NCBI RefSeq assembly: GCF_900100275.1
Contig: NZ_FNET01000019.1
Span: forward strand, 62,001-126,000
DNA length: 64,000 bases
Origin: Lentzea albidocapillata subsp. violacea
GTDB taxonomy: Bacteria; Actinomycetota; Actinomycetes; Mycobacteriales; Pseudonocardiaceae
Direction of reading: 5' to 3'
In this document: one piece after another, positions 17,006 through 25,967 of the stretch
Position numbering within the stretch: the stretch's first letter is position 1
How the letters are laid out: each line of letters begins with the position of its first letter
Notes under the pieces: model-generated
Seen by the model: only the letters and a program-made list of their open reading frames with translations
Told to the model about the DNA's origin: nothing
The model's database searches: none
Position numbers and translations under genes: made by a program

Positions 17006-18517
17006 TCACTCCACATAGGACAAGACGGTCATCATTCCCGCCTCGCTGTGGTAGATGTTGTGACAGTGGGTGAGCCACTGGCCGGGATTGTCGGCATCGA
17101 AGTCCACGATCAGTTCCCGGCCGGGCAGCACGATCGCGGTGTCCCGGCGAGGACCGGTCTTGCCGTTCGCCCGTACCTGGAACGTGTGGCCATGCACGTG
17201 CATCGGGTGAAACATCTGCGACTTGTTCTGCATCCGCAACCGCACGACCTGCCCGGAGCGGATCGGCAGTCCGTCGGTCGGGTCGTAGACCTTGCCGTTG
17301 ATCGTCCAGGAATATTTGTCACCGGGACCTTCCAGGACGAGATCGTGTGTCACATCCGGCTCGCGCAGCGGCAGGGCGACACTGTCCGTCGCCTGCAGTG
17401 CGTTCATCTCCGGCACCACCAGCTTCGCCAGTTCCGCAGCGAGAGACTCGTTGTCCGTTGATGCCGCCACTCCAGTGGACAGCAGGACCTGGGCGAACTG
17501 ACCGCGGCCTTCAGCAAGGGCGAGCACAGGCGCCGTCCGGTCAGGAACAGTCACGACGCAGTCGAGCCGCTCGCCCATGCCCAGCAGCACGACGTCCAGC
17601 TCCACCGGCACCACGGGGAAGCCGTCCGCGTGAGTCACGGTCATCGGCACCCCGGGCACACCGACCCGGAACGCGGTGTCGGCCGCCGCGTTGATCAACC
17701 GCAGCCGAATGCGCTGGCCCGGCTTGGCGGCGAACGTCTGCGGTGCTTTCCATACCTTGCCGTTGGCGAGCACGTGCGGATAGATGACGTCGCCGGCGTC
17801 GCCCCCGAGCAGATCGGACTTCGGCATCGCCGGCATGCCGGGCATCGAGCCGTGGTCCATGTTCGGCATACCCTTGGCGCGCAGTTCTTCGAACACGGCA
17901 TCCGGTGTCCGGCCGAGCCCATCGAGCCAGTCGTCGAGCACGACGACCAGTTCGGTGTCGTAGTTCCCGCCGTCTTCCGGGTCCTCGACGATCAGAGGCG
18001 CGTACAGGCCGCGGTCGAGCTGCGCACCCGAGTGCGGGTGGAACCAGTAGGTTCCGGGGTCCGGTGCGGTGAACTCGTAGGTGAAGGAACCACCGGGCAC
18101 GATCTCGCTCTGCGTGAGGTCCGGCACGCCGTCCATGTCGTTGCGCAATGCGACGCCGTGCCAGTGGATGCTCGTCGGCTGCGACAGCTGGTTGCGCAGC
18201 TCGACGTTCAACAGGTCACCGCGCCTGATCCTGATCTCCTTGCCGGGCAGCTCCCCGTACGACCAGGTATTCGCCGTGACGCCACCCAGGTCAAACTCGG
18301 TCTGGAGGGCGGTGAGCTTGATCGATGTTCGGCGCGCACCCGCGATCTGACGGGCGCGCTCGGCGGCCTCGACCTTCGGAGATTTGGGCCCGATGAGGGT
18401 TCCACCGCTGGAGGAACCGCCGCCGCTCGCGCAGCCCGCGGCGCCGGTGGCCACCACGAGGCCGAGGCCGAGCCGGAAGAGGTCCCGGCGGCCGAGAGAT
18501 GTGGACTGAACAGTCAT
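17006..18517 (-). CDS. Multicopper oxidase, Tat-exported lipoprotein
   Basis: 503 residues. Twin-arginine signal GRRDLFRLGLGLV ending in the lipobox-like GAAGCA. Type 2/3 copper motifs HWHG and YWFHPHSG lie in domain 1, and HPMHVHGH and HCHNIYHSEAGM in domain 3. A Met-rich insert (MPNMDHGSMPGMPAMP) resembles that of CueO-like cuprous oxidases. It likely oxidises Cu(I) outside the membrane. The ATG at 18517 has GGAGGACGTC. Operator 18536-18554 lies 18 bases upstream; the CsoR boxes serve the divergent csoR operon. Confidence 0.93.
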   Translation of the reverse strand: MTVQSTSLGRRDLFRLGLGLVVATGAAGCASGGGSSSGGTLIGPKSPKVEAAERARQIAGARRTSIKLTALQTEFDLGGVTANTWSYGELPGKEIRIRRGDLLNVELRNQLSQPTSIHWHGVALRNDMDGVPDLTQSEIVPGGSFTYEFTAPDPGTYWFHPHSGAQLDRGLYAPLIVEDPEDGGNYDTELVVVLDDWLDGLGRTPDAVFEELRAKGMPNMDHGSMPGMPAMPKSDLLGGDAGDVIYPHVLANGKVWKAPQTFAAKPGQRIRLRLINAAADTAFRVGVPGVPMTVTHADGFPVVPVELDVVLLGMGERLDCVVTVPDRTAPVLALAEGRGQFAQVLLSTGVAASTDNESLAAELAKLVVPEMNALQATDSVALPLREPDVTHDLVLEGPGDKYSWTINGKVYDPTDGLPIRSGQVVRLRMQNKSQMFHPMHVHGHTFQVRANGKTGPRRDTAIVLPGRELIVDFDADNPGQWLTHCHNIYHSEAGMMTVLSYVE

Positions 18518-18535
18518 GACGTCCTCCAGAATCAT

Positions 18536-18554
18536 CTACTAAGATGCATAGTAG
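18536..18554. promoter_or_regulatory. BlaI-type operator 7 (multicopper oxidase)
   Basis: CTACTAAGATGCATAGTAG, a perfect match in both halves, 18 bases before the oxidase start codon. Confidence 0.8.
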
Positions 18555-18649
18555 CGAGTTCGGCGGCGGACTTCGATCACGGCCACGCCGATCAGGGAGC
18601 GCCGACAACACGAGCAGGGCCGCCCGATGCGTGGGTCAGGTCACAGACC

Positions 18650-18666
18650 ATACCCCTACCCCGTAT
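18650..18666. promoter_or_regulatory. CsoR-type operator 1 of the csoR operon
   Basis: ATACCCCTACCCCGTAT, 17 bp, same ATACC...GTAT layout as the other boxes. Between the divergent oxidase and csoR genes. Confidence 0.7.
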
Positions 18667-18688
18667 GACCACAAGTCCTTGCACACCC

Positions 18689-18705
18689 ATACCCCCCTTA
18701 GGTAT
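18689..18705. promoter_or_regulatory. CsoR-type operator 2 of the csoR operon
   Basis: ATACCCCCCTTAGGTAT; 76 bases upstream of the csoR start. Two boxes 39 bp apart parallel the pair upstream of DUF4396 (37 bp apart). Confidence 0.72.
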
Positions 18706-18781
18706 AAAGGTGGCAAGCGCCCGTCGTTCCCCCGGTCAGTTGCGACCGGCCGCGCGACGGACCGATCGACAGGAGCGGTAC

Positions 18782-19063
18782 ATGCACGGCTACACCGACA
18801 ACAAGGACGCCCACCTGCGCCGCCTGAAGCGCATCGAGGGCCAGGTGCGCGGTCTGCAGCGGATGATCGAGAACGACGACTACTGCATCGACGTGCTCAC
18901 CCAGATCTCCGCAGCAACGCGCGCACTCCAGGCTGTCTCACTGGGACTGCTCGACGAGCACCTCAAGCACTGCGTCAGCGAGGCCATCACCGAGGGCGGC
19001 GCCAAAGCGGACGAAAAGATCGCCGAGGCCAGCAACGCCATCGCCCGCCTCGTCCGCTCCTGA
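18782..19063 (+). CDS. csoR: CsoR copper-sensing repressor
   Basis: 93 residues, the usual CsoR length. All-helical fold with RLKRIEGQVRGLQRMIENDDYCIDV and LLDEHLKHC, giving the Cys-His-Cys copper ligand set. When Cu(I) binds, the repressor releases DNA. Start with CAGGAG upstream. First gene of csoR-copZ-secreted protein-copA. The 17-bp boxes at 18650 and 18689 are its likely sites, with further sites at 2715, 3351 and 3388. Confidence 0.95.
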   Translation: MHGYTDNKDAHLRRLKRIEGQVRGLQRMIENDDYCIDVLTQISAATRALQAVSLGLLDEHLKHCVSEAITEGGAKADEKIAEASNAIARLVRS

Positions 19064-19099
19064 TTCCCCCAGTCCCACCCGCACACGAGGAGTTCCCCA

Positions 19100-19309
19100 A
19101 TGGCCGAGGCCACCTACACCGTCACCGGCATGACCTGCGGACACTGCGTCAGCTCGGTGACCGAGGAGATCAGCCAGATCGGCGGTGTGCAGAAGGTCGA
19201 CGTCGAGCTGGCCAGCGGCAAGGTGACCGTCACCAGCGACCAGCCGGTGGCGGAGGACGACGTCCGGACCGCGGTCACCGAGGCCGGCTACACGCTCGTC
19301 GCGAGCTGA
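19100..19309 (+). CDS. copZ: CopZ-like copper chaperone (HMA domain)
   Basis: 69 residues, a single HMA domain with GMTCGHC near residue 10. It carries Cu(I) in the cytoplasm to CopA. GAGGAG lies upstream of the ATG. 36 bases after csoR, 11 before the next gene. Confidence 0.92.
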   Translation: MAEATYTVTGMTCGHCVSSVTEEISQIGGVQKVDVELASGKVTVTSDQPVAEDDVRTAVTEAGYTLVAS

Positions 19310-19320
19310 AAGGATCCGAG

Positions 19321-20262
19321 ATGAACACCGCCACGAAGGTGACCGCCTACGCGGGCGTGCTGGCGATCGTCTTCGGCGGCGCCTGGGCTGCCGGCGCCGT
19401 TGTCGGCCCGTCCGGCGGCGAGAGCGCGCCGGCCGCGATGGACCACGGCGCCGCACAGTCCACCCCCAGCAACACCGGGGACAAGCTGCCGCCCGGTCTG
19501 TCCGTCGCGGAGAACGGCTACGTGCTCAAGCCGTTGCGCACCACCGCGACCGCCGGTGAGCAGCAGCCCTTCCAGTTCACGATCGGCACCGCTGACGGCG
19601 GCACGGTCACGAAGTTCGACGTGGAGCACGAGAAGCGACTGCACCTCGTACTGGTGCGCCGGGACGGATCCGGTTTCCAGCACGTGCACCCGGAGATGGC
19701 CGCGGACGGAACGTGGTCGGTACCGCTGACCCTGCCCGCCGCCGGCAGCTACCGCGTGTTCGCCGACTTCAAGCCGGAGAACGGCACCAAGACCACGCTC
19801 GGCACGGACATCCAGGTCTCCGGCAGCTACGAGCCGAAGCAGTACGACACCGACACACGTGAATCCACAGTGGACGGCTACACCGTCCGCCTCGACGGGG
19901 AACTCAAGCCCGGCGCGGAATCCCTGGTGACCACGACCGTGACCAAGGACGGCAAGCCCGTCACCGACCTGCAGCCGTACCTGGGCGCGAACGGCCACCT
20001 CGTGGCGCTGCGCTCGGCCGACCTCGCCTACCTGCACGTCCACCCTATGGACGCACCGGGCGCCGGTCCTGAGGTGAAGTTCATGGTCGAGGTGCCGACC
20101 TCCGGTCGCTACCGCCTGTACCTGGACTTCCAGCACGAGGGCAAGGTCCGCACCGCCGAGTTCAGCCTGGGTACCACCGGATCCGCCCCCGCACCGTCCA
20201 CACCTTCCACGTCCGCTCCGGCCACCACGTCGTCTGAGAACCACGGCGGTCACGGTGGCTGA
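19321..20262 (+). CDS. Secreted His-rich copper-locus protein
   Basis: 313 residues. N-terminal signal/TM segment, two Ig-like halves each with an HVHP element (FQHVHPEMAADG, YLHVHPMDAPG) and a C-terminal NHGGHGG tail after a Ser/Thr/Pro linker. The repeated HVHP motifs and location between copZ and copA suggest extracytoplasmic copper binding. No enzymatic motif is seen. AAAGGA precedes the ATG. Confidence 0.75.
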   Translation: MNTATKVTAYAGVLAIVFGGAWAAGAVVGPSGGESAPAAMDHGAAQSTPSNTGDKLPPGLSVAENGYVLKPLRTTATAGEQQPFQFTIGTADGGTVTKFDVEHEKRLHLVLVRRDGSGFQHVHPEMAADGTWSVPLTLPAAGSYRVFADFKPENGTKTTLGTDIQVSGSYEPKQYDTDTRESTVDGYTVRLDGELKPGAESLVTTTVTKDGKPVTDLQPYLGANGHLVALRSADLAYLHVHPMDAPGAGPEVKFMVEVPTSGRYRLYLDFQHEGKVRTAEFSLGTTGSAPAPSTPSTSAPATTSSENHGGHGG

Positions 20263-20290
20263 GCCCGGCACCATCGAGGAGGCGCGCTCC

Positions 20291-22537
20291 ATGAGTTCAC
20301 CGGCAAGTGAGATCGAGCTGTCGATCGGCGGCATGACCTGCGCCTCCTGCGCCGCGCGGATCGAGCGCAAGCTCAACAAGCTCGACGGCGTGCAGGCCAC
20401 CGTCAACTACGCCACCGAGAAGGCCAAGGTCAGCTTCCCCGAGTCACTGACCGCCGAAGACCTGGTGAAGGTCGTCGAGAACACCGGCTACACGGCCGAG
20501 CTGCCTACTCCCCCGCAGGCCGACGGGAGCACCGAGCAGTTCGAAGAGGATCCGACGCGCTCGTTGCGGCAGCGGTTGATCACCTCGGTCGTGCTTACCG
20601 TGCCGGTGATCGCGTTCGCCATGATCCCGGCGCTGCAGTTCACCTACTGGCAGTGGCTGTCGCTCACGCTGGCCGCACCCGTCGTGGTGTGGGGTGCATG
20701 GCCGTTCCACAAAGCGGCGTGGACCAACCTGCGCCACGGCGCCGCAACGATGGACACGCTGATCTCGATCGGCGTCGGCGCAGCGTTCCTGTGGTCGCTG
20801 TACGCGCTATTCCTCGGCACCGCTGGCACGCCCGGCATGACGCACGCCTTCGAACTCACCGTCCAGCGGATGTCCGGCGCGGGCAACATCTACCTCGAAG
20901 TCGCCGCGGGCGTGACCACGTTCATCCTCGCCGGCCGCTACTTCGAGGCACGGTCCAAGCGTCGCGCCGGTGCCGCGTTGCGTGCCCTGCTCGAACTCGG
21001 CGCCAAGGAAGTCGCGGTCCTGCGGGACGGACGCGAGCAGCGCATCAGCATCGACGAGCTGAAGGTCGGCGACCGGTTCGTGGTGAGGCCGGGCGAGAAG
21101 ATCGCCACCGACGGCATGATCGAGGAGGGCAGCTCGGCGATCGACGCGAGCATGCTCACCGGCGAGTCGGTGCCCGTCGAGGTCACCACCGGTGACGCGG
21201 TCGTCGGCGCCACGGTCAACGCGGGCGGACGGCTCGTCGTGCGCGCCACCCGCATCGGCGCGGACACACAGCTCGCGCAGATGGCAAAGCTCGTCGAGGA
21301 CGCGCAGAGCGGCAAGGCCGAGGTACAACGCCTGGCCGACCGGATCTCCGCGGTGTTCGTGCCGATCGTGATCGCACTGGCCGTCGGAACGCTGGCGTTC
21401 TGGCTCGGTGCGGGCTCGGGTGCCTCGGCGGCGTTCACCGCCGCGGTCGCCGTGCTGATCATCGCCTGCCCATGCGCACTCGGCCTGGCCACGCCCACCG
21501 CGTTGCTGGTCGGCACCGGTCGCGGTGCCCAGCTCGGCATCCTGATCAAGGGTCCCGAGGTGCTGGAGTCCACCCGCCGCGTCGACACCGTCGTGCTCGA
21601 CAAGACCGGCACGGTCACCTCCGGGCAGATGAGCCTGGTCGAGGTCCATGCGGCAGACGACGTGACCGAGGAGGAGGTGCTGCGCCTGGCGGGCGCGCTG
21701 GAGCACGCCTCCGAGCACCCGATCGCCAAGGCCATCGCCACCGGCGCCACCGAACGCGTCGGCGAACTGCCCGCGGTCGAGGGCTTCCAGAACCTGGAAG
21801 GCCTCGGCGTGCAAGGTGTCGTCGACGAGCACGCCGTCCTCGTCGGCCGCGCTCGCTTGCTCGAGGAGTGGAGCGTCCGACTCAGCGAAGAGCTCACCAC
21901 CGCGAAGAAGGAGGCGGAGGACAAGGGCCGCACCGCCGTGCTGGTGGCCTGGGACGGCGAAGCACGGGGTGTGCTGGTCGTGGCCGACACGGTCAAGCCC
22001 ACCTCGGCCGAGGCGATCGCCGGACTGCGTGATCTCGGACTGCGGCCGGTGCTGCTGACCGGCGACAACGAAGCCGTCGCCAAGGCCGTGGCCGCCGAAG
22101 TCGGGATCGACGAGGTCATCGCCGAGGTCCTGCCCAAGGACAAGGTCGACGTCGTCAAGCGCCTGCAGTCCGAGGGCCGTGTGGTCGCGATGGTCGGCGA
22201 CGGCGTCAACGACGCCGCGGCGCTCGCTCAGGCCGACCTCGGGCTCGCGATGGGCACCGGCACGGACGTCGCCATCGAGGCCAGCGACATCACGCTCGTC
22301 CGAGGCGACCTCCGGGCCGCGGTGGACGCAATCCGGCTGTCGCGCCGCACGCTCGGCACCATCAAGGGCAACCTGTTCTGGGCCTTCGCCTACAACGTGG
22401 CCGCACTTCCGCTGGCCGCACTGGGACTGCTGAACCCGATGATCGCCGGGGCCGCAATGGCGTTCTCGTCGGTGTTCGTGGTGAGCAACAGCCTGCGCCT
22501 ACGGGGATTCCGCAGCGCGAACAAGCAGACCGTCTGA
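20291..22537 (+). CDS. copA: Copper-exporting P1B-type ATPase CopA
   Basis: 748 residues. One N-terminal HMA domain with GMTCASC; eight TM segments; the ion motif CPCALGLATPTAL near residue 393; DKTGTVTSG, SEHPIAKAI, TGDNEAVAKAV and GDGVNDAAALAQADLG. P1B-1 Cu(I) exporter. The ATG at 20291 with GAGGAGG upstream is chosen; a GTG at 20255 that overlaps the previous gene would add 12 residues. Controlled through the csoR operon. A hairpin terminator follows. Confidence 0.96.
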   Translation: MSSPASEIELSIGGMTCASCAARIERKLNKLDGVQATVNYATEKAKVSFPESLTAEDLVKVVENTGYTAELPTPPQADGSTEQFEEDPTRSLRQRLITSVVLTVPVIAFAMIPALQFTYWQWLSLTLAAPVVVWGAWPFHKAAWTNLRHGAATMDTLISIGVGAAFLWSLYALFLGTAGTPGMTHAFELTVQRMSGAGNIYLEVAAGVTTFILAGRYFEARSKRRAGAALRALLELGAKEVAVLRDGREQRISIDELKVGDRFVVRPGEKIATDGMIEEGSSAIDASMLTGESVPVEVTTGDAVVGATVNAGGRLVVRATRIGADTQLAQMAKLVEDAQSGKAEVQRLADRISAVFVPIVIALAVGTLAFWLGAGSGASAAFTAAVAVLIIACPCALGLATPTALLVGTGRGAQLGILIKGPEVLESTRRVDTVVLDKTGTVTSGQMSLVEVHAADDVTEEEVLRLAGALEHASEHPIAKAIATGATERVGELPAVEGFQNLEGLGVQGVVDEHAVLVGRARLLEEWSVRLSEELTTAKKEAEDKGRTAVLVAWDGEARGVLVVADTVKPTSAEAIAGLRDLGLRPVLLTGDNEAVAKAVAAEVGIDEVIAEVLPKDKVDVVKRLQSEGRVVAMVGDGVNDAAALAQADLGLAMGTGTDVAIEASDITLVRGDLRAAVDAIRLSRRTLGTIKGNLFWAFAYNVAALPLAALGLLNPMIAGAAMAFSSVFVVSNSLRLRGFRSANKQTV

Positions 22538-22543
22538 CTCGGT

Positions 22544-22573
22544 GGTCCGGCTCGCACATCCGCGAGCCGGACC
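22544..22573 (+). terminator. Terminator of the csoR-copA operon
   Basis: A 12-bp stem, ggtccggctcgc / gcgagccggacc, 7 bases after the copA stop. From here to 22852 I see no gene with supporting evidence. Confidence 0.8.
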
Positions 22574-22852
22574 GCCACGTCTGCTCGTGACCACTGAGGG
22601 CGTGAGGCTGTTCCTGGTCGGTGAAGCCGCGGACATGACCTGGCACGTGATCTTCGGCATCGAGGTGGACCTCGAGGCCGCTCAGCCCAGCAAACCTGCT
22701 GTTGATGTCCAGCGGCGTCCGATTGGCGCCCGCCGTTCGCCGCCGTGACACTGCTCTGTTCGGGGACCTCGCCGTCCGCCGGCTCAGGCACAGCGCCGAC
22801 CGGCCTGGCGGGCTCCGGATCACAGGGCACACCGATGGACGCCTCACCACTA

Positions 22853-22871
22853 CTACTAAGATCCGTAGTAG
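22853..22871. promoter_or_regulatory. BlaI-type operator 8 (lnt)
   Basis: CTACTAAGATCCGTAGTAG, perfect in both halves, ending 2 bases before the lnt ATG. An overlapping CTACTA starts 3 bases earlier. Confidence 0.8.
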
Positions 22872-22873
22872 GA

Positions 22874-24415
22874 ATGAGGTGGCCATCGGTGTTGACCAGA
22901 ACGATCGTCCGAGGACCGTGGCGGGGTGCTGCCGTCGCCGTCACAGGAGGCGTCAGCCTCGCGCTGGCGTTTCCACCCGCCGGACTGTGGCCGCTGGCCG
23001 CACTCGGACCCGCACTGCTGGTACTGGCCGTCTCCGGGCGCCGCCCGCGGGCGGCCTTCGGACTCGGCGCCGTGTTCGGACTGGCGTTCTTCGGCCCGCT
23101 GCTGTGGTGGCTGACCAACCTGGGCCTGCTGCCGTGGATCGGCCTCGTGGTGGTGCAAGCGCTGTTCGTGGGTGTGCACGGCGTCCTCATCCGGGAACTG
23201 CTGCGGCTGCGGTGGTGGCCGGTGGCGGTCGCGGCGAGCTGGGTCGCGATCGAGGCGGTGCGCGGCCGGTTCCCTCTCGGCGGATTCCCCTGGGGCCGGC
23301 TCGGGTTCAGCCAGGCCGACGCACCGTCACTGCCGTGGGCGAGCATCGGCGGGGTTCCACTGCTGAGCCTGCTCGCCGCGCTCACCGGATCGGCACTCGC
23401 ATGGACACTCCTGTCCGGCGCACGACGCCGGACCGGCCTGGTCGTCGTGCCCGTCGCCGGGCTGGCCTGGATGGCAGGAGGAGCCCTGCCCGCCCCGGCA
23501 CCGTCGGACCGAGACCTCACCATCGCGGTCGTACAGGGGAACGTGCCCCGCGGCCGGACACTGGCCGAGCAGGTGCGGGTCCGCCAGGTGACGCAGAACC
23601 ACGCCGAGGCGACGTTGAAGCTCGCCGAGGACGTGCGGGCCGGTCGAGCGGCCGCCCCGGATCTCGTCGTGTGGCCGGAGAACTCGACCGACACCGACCC
23701 GCGGGACAACCCGGCCATCGCCCAGACGATCCGCACCGCGGTGCAGGCCATCGACCGGCCGGTGCTGATCGGCGCGATCGTCCGCCAGGACGGACGCATG
23801 TTCAACGTGGGCCAGCTGTGGTTGCCCGACCGCGGCTCGGTGGCCGAGTACGCCAAGCGGCAGCTGGTGCCGTTCGGCGAGTACGTCCCCGGCCGGTCGC
23901 TGTTCCGCTGGGTCCAGCAGCTGCAGTACATCCCGCGCGACTTCAGCCCTGGCGATGGCGACGGCACGCTGGACGCTGGCGGCATCCGGATCGGGGACGT
24001 CATCTGCTACGAGGTCGCGTACGACGGCCTGGTGCGGTCTTCGGTCAATGCCGGTGCGGCGTTGCTGGTCGTGCAGACCAACAACGCCACGTACATGTTG
24101 GACGGTCAACGCGGAGAGACACTGCAACAGCTGGACATGGCCCGTGTTCGCGCGGTGGAGCACAACCGGCCCGCGGTGGTCGCCTCGACCACCGGCATCA
24201 GCGCGGTCGTCCGCCCGGACGGGTCGATCGCCGCCATGACCGAGCCGTGGGCGCAGCAGGTCCTCGTCGAGCGGGTGAACCTGCGCACGACCACATCGGT
24301 GTGGCTCTCGCCGTGGCTCGAGCTGCTCGCCGTGCTGCTCGTGGTGGCCGGACTGGGCGCGGCCGTCGTGGACCGCCGGCTCAGACGCGCCGATGAGCCA
24401 GCAACACTCCGCTGA
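22874..24415 (+). CDS. lnt: Apolipoprotein N-acyltransferase
   Basis: 513 residues. N-terminal 6-7 TM helices then a nitrilase-fold domain with the catalytic set Glu in VVWPENST, Lys in EYAKRQLVPFGEYVPGR and Cys in VICYEVAYD. It adds the third acyl chain to lipoprotein cysteines. The ATG at 22874 abuts the operator, so the transcript is probably leaderless; an upstream in-frame start at 22745 would make the operator part of the gene. The lipoproteins in this island (oxidase, DUF305, 36743 protein) are potential substrates. Confidence 0.92.
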   Translation: MRWPSVLTRTIVRGPWRGAAVAVTGGVSLALAFPPAGLWPLAALGPALLVLAVSGRRPRAAFGLGAVFGLAFFGPLLWWLTNLGLLPWIGLVVVQALFVGVHGVLIRELLRLRWWPVAVAASWVAIEAVRGRFPLGGFPWGRLGFSQADAPSLPWASIGGVPLLSLLAALTGSALAWTLLSGARRRTGLVVVPVAGLAWMAGGALPAPAPSDRDLTIAVVQGNVPRGRTLAEQVRVRQVTQNHAEATLKLAEDVRAGRAAAPDLVVWPENSTDTDPRDNPAIAQTIRTAVQAIDRPVLIGAIVRQDGRMFNVGQLWLPDRGSVAEYAKRQLVPFGEYVPGRSLFRWVQQLQYIPRDFSPGDGDGTLDAGGIRIGDVICYEVAYDGLVRSSVNAGAALLVVQTNNATYMLDGQRGETLQQLDMARVRAVEHNRPAVVASTTGISAVVRPDGSIAAMTEPWAQQVLVERVNLRTTTSVWLSPWLELLAVLLVVAGLGAAVVDRRLRRADEPATLR

Positions 24416-24836
24416 CCACTCCCGTCAGGAGAAAGAGCGCGCCGAGCAACGACGCCACCAGCGCCTGCACACCGACGGGCTGGTTGAGAGGCTCAGCTTT
24501 CCTCAGCACATAGCCGGTGAGGAAGGCGATGAAGGCGACGGTCATGAGTCCGAAATGGACCAGGGCCAGGCGGAACGCCTTGGTGCGCGCGGGAATCGGC
24601 ATCGAGTCGAGGAAACCGACGACTCCGGCGGCACCCGCGGCCAGCAGCCCCCACCCGATCAGCGAGGTCGCTCCTCGGACATGTGCCGCCGGGTCGACGG
24701 CCGAACGGGAGGTGAAGTCCAGGACGAGACTCACCGACCAGCAGCCGACAGGGAGCACTGCCAGCACCGCGTGCGGTCTGGTGTGCCGTCGCCACGGCCG
24801 TGACCTGGCAGCATCCATTTCGCGGTCGATCCACAT
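24381..24836 (-). CDS. DUF2231-like four-TM protein
   Basis: 151 residues: four TM helices (residues ~25-45, 60-80, 90-110, 120-145) and a pattern like DUF2231 (SLIGWGLLAAGAAGVVGFLD). Its 3' end overlaps the convergent lnt gene by 35 bases. The operator lies 10 bases upstream of the ATG at 24836. Function unknown; DUF2231 proteins are sometimes haem-linked. Confidence 0.65.
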   Translation of the reverse strand: MWIDREMDAARSRPWRRHTRPHAVLAVLPVGCWSVSLVLDFTSRSAVDPAAHVRGATSLIGWGLLAAGAAGVVGFLDSMPIPARTKAFRLALVHFGLMTVAFIAFLTGYVLRKAEPLNQPVGVQALVASLLGALFLLTGVVSGVLLAHRRV

Positions 24837-24846
24837 CCGATCAACT

Positions 24847-24865
24847 CTACTATTCAGAATAGTAG
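24847..24865. promoter_or_regulatory. BlaI-type operator 9 (DUF2231-like gene)
   Basis: CTACTATTCAGAATAGTAG, perfect halves with additional symmetry in the spacer (TTC-A-GAA). Also just beyond the 3' end of the ccm operon. Confidence 0.8.
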
Positions 24866-24876
24866 AAAGGTAGGGA

Positions 24877-25263
24877 TCACGGCATCGTCGGTTGCCGCAG
24901 GCGATCAGCGAACACGCCAAGCGGGACGACCCGGTCGCCACCCCCAGCGGCAACCTCGTCGACTGCAGGCAGCGTCTTCTGGTCGATCATGCGGTCCGCG
25001 AGCCCGTCCGGCATGTCGGCCTGACCTGGGCCGCCTGCTGCGACCCACGCGAGGATGTCCTGGGTCGCCTCCTCGGTGAGCACCCCGCCGAACCAGACAG
25101 GACGTGTTCCCCGCGCACGTACCGCCGGAGCCGGGCGGACAACCACGACGTTGGAGTAGTCGCACGAGTCCAGGCAGTCCGCGACGCGGACGTTCCCGGC
25201 TCCGGCGCCCTCGCGCAACCCTCGATTCGCGCTGCGCAGTGGGGGCGGCTGTTCACCCTCCAT
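24877..25263 (-). CDS. Ferredoxin-like (2Fe-2S) domain protein, last gene of ccm operon
   Basis: 128 residues. The segment VRVADCLDSCDYSNVVVVRP matches the C-terminal half of small thioredoxin-fold [2Fe-2S] proteins, followed by RPVWFGGVLTEEATQDILAWV. The usual N-terminal cysteine pair is not present, so cluster binding is uncertain; the protein could be N-terminally degraded. The start is the first ATG in frame and has only a weak ribosome binding site. It follows the TlpA-like gene by 88 bases. Confidence 0.6.
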   Translation of the reverse strand: MEGEQPPPLRSANRGLREGAGAGNVRVADCLDSCDYSNVVVVRPAPAVRARGTRPVWFGGVLTEEATQDILAWVAAGGPGQADMPDGLADRMIDQKTLPAVDEVAAGGGDRVVPLGVFADRLRQPTMP

Positions 25264-25351
25264 GTCGTGCTCTACCCCGGCCGGATGAGGGTGGATCGAG
25301 ATGATGCGGGCCGACCGGGGCGAACCACTTCCTCGGCCTGTGGAAGTGCGA

Positions 25352-25966
25352 TCAGGGCGAGCCCGCGGCACCGAACGCCGCCACCGCCGCCCGGACCTGA
25401 TCCGGGGTGCGGAACACCAATGGGTCGGTGATCTGCCGCACCGTCCCGTCCGGCCGGACGACGTAGGAGACGGGCAACACCCGTGGGACGGCCAGTGCCT
25501 TCTGGACGGCTTCGCCGGTGTCGACGACGCTCGGGTACCGGACGCCGAGTGCGACAACCGCGCCGAGCGCTTCGGAGGGCACGTCCTGGACGTTGACCCC
25601 GACGACCGGGACGGCGCCGGGTTGCCGGGAGTACTCCTGCAACACCGGCATCTCCTCCCTGCACGGCTGGCACCAGGACGCCCACAGGTTCAGCAGCACG
25701 GTCCGTCCGGCCAGCGCACCGCCCAGCTCCACGGTGCCGGGAGATCCCAGGCACTGCACCGTGAGACCGGCGAGCGGGCCGGCGGATGACCCGGTTCCTG
25801 CCTGTGGGCAGGGTTCGAGTGCTGCCCGCTGCCGCGCCTCGGCCAGTGCCGCGTCATCCTGCGCCGGAACCGAACGGCTCGGCCGGACGTCGTTCGCGTC
25901 GTCCCTAGGCCACAGCGCCACAGCGGCCGCCACGGCGAGCACGACGACGAGAATCGCCCACCTCAT
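25352..25966 (-). CDS. TlpA-like membrane-anchored thioredoxin
   Basis: 204 residues. N-terminal TM anchor, then a thioredoxin fold with the active site WASWCQPCREEMPVLQEYS and the cis-Pro region in RVLPVSYVV. It reduces or oxidises exported thiols, likely apocytochrome or copper-protein cysteines. GGGAGG precedes the ATG; the gene starts 1 base after the CcmG stop, in the ccm operon. Confidence 0.85.
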   Translation of the reverse strand: MRWAILVVVLAVAAAVALWPRDDANDVRPSRSVPAQDDAALAEARQRAALEPCPQAGTGSSAGPLAGLTVQCLGSPGTVELGGALAGRTVLLNLWASWCQPCREEMPVLQEYSRQPGAVPVVGVNVQDVPSEALGAVVALGVRYPSVVDTGEAVQKALAVPRVLPVSYVVRPDGTVRQITDPLVFRTPDQVRAAVAAFGAAGSP

Positions 25967-25967
25967 C

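Noticed and set aside
22574..22852. Short open frame between copA terminator and lnt operator
   Set aside because: No domain, no ribosome binding site and it runs into the promoter region of lnt.
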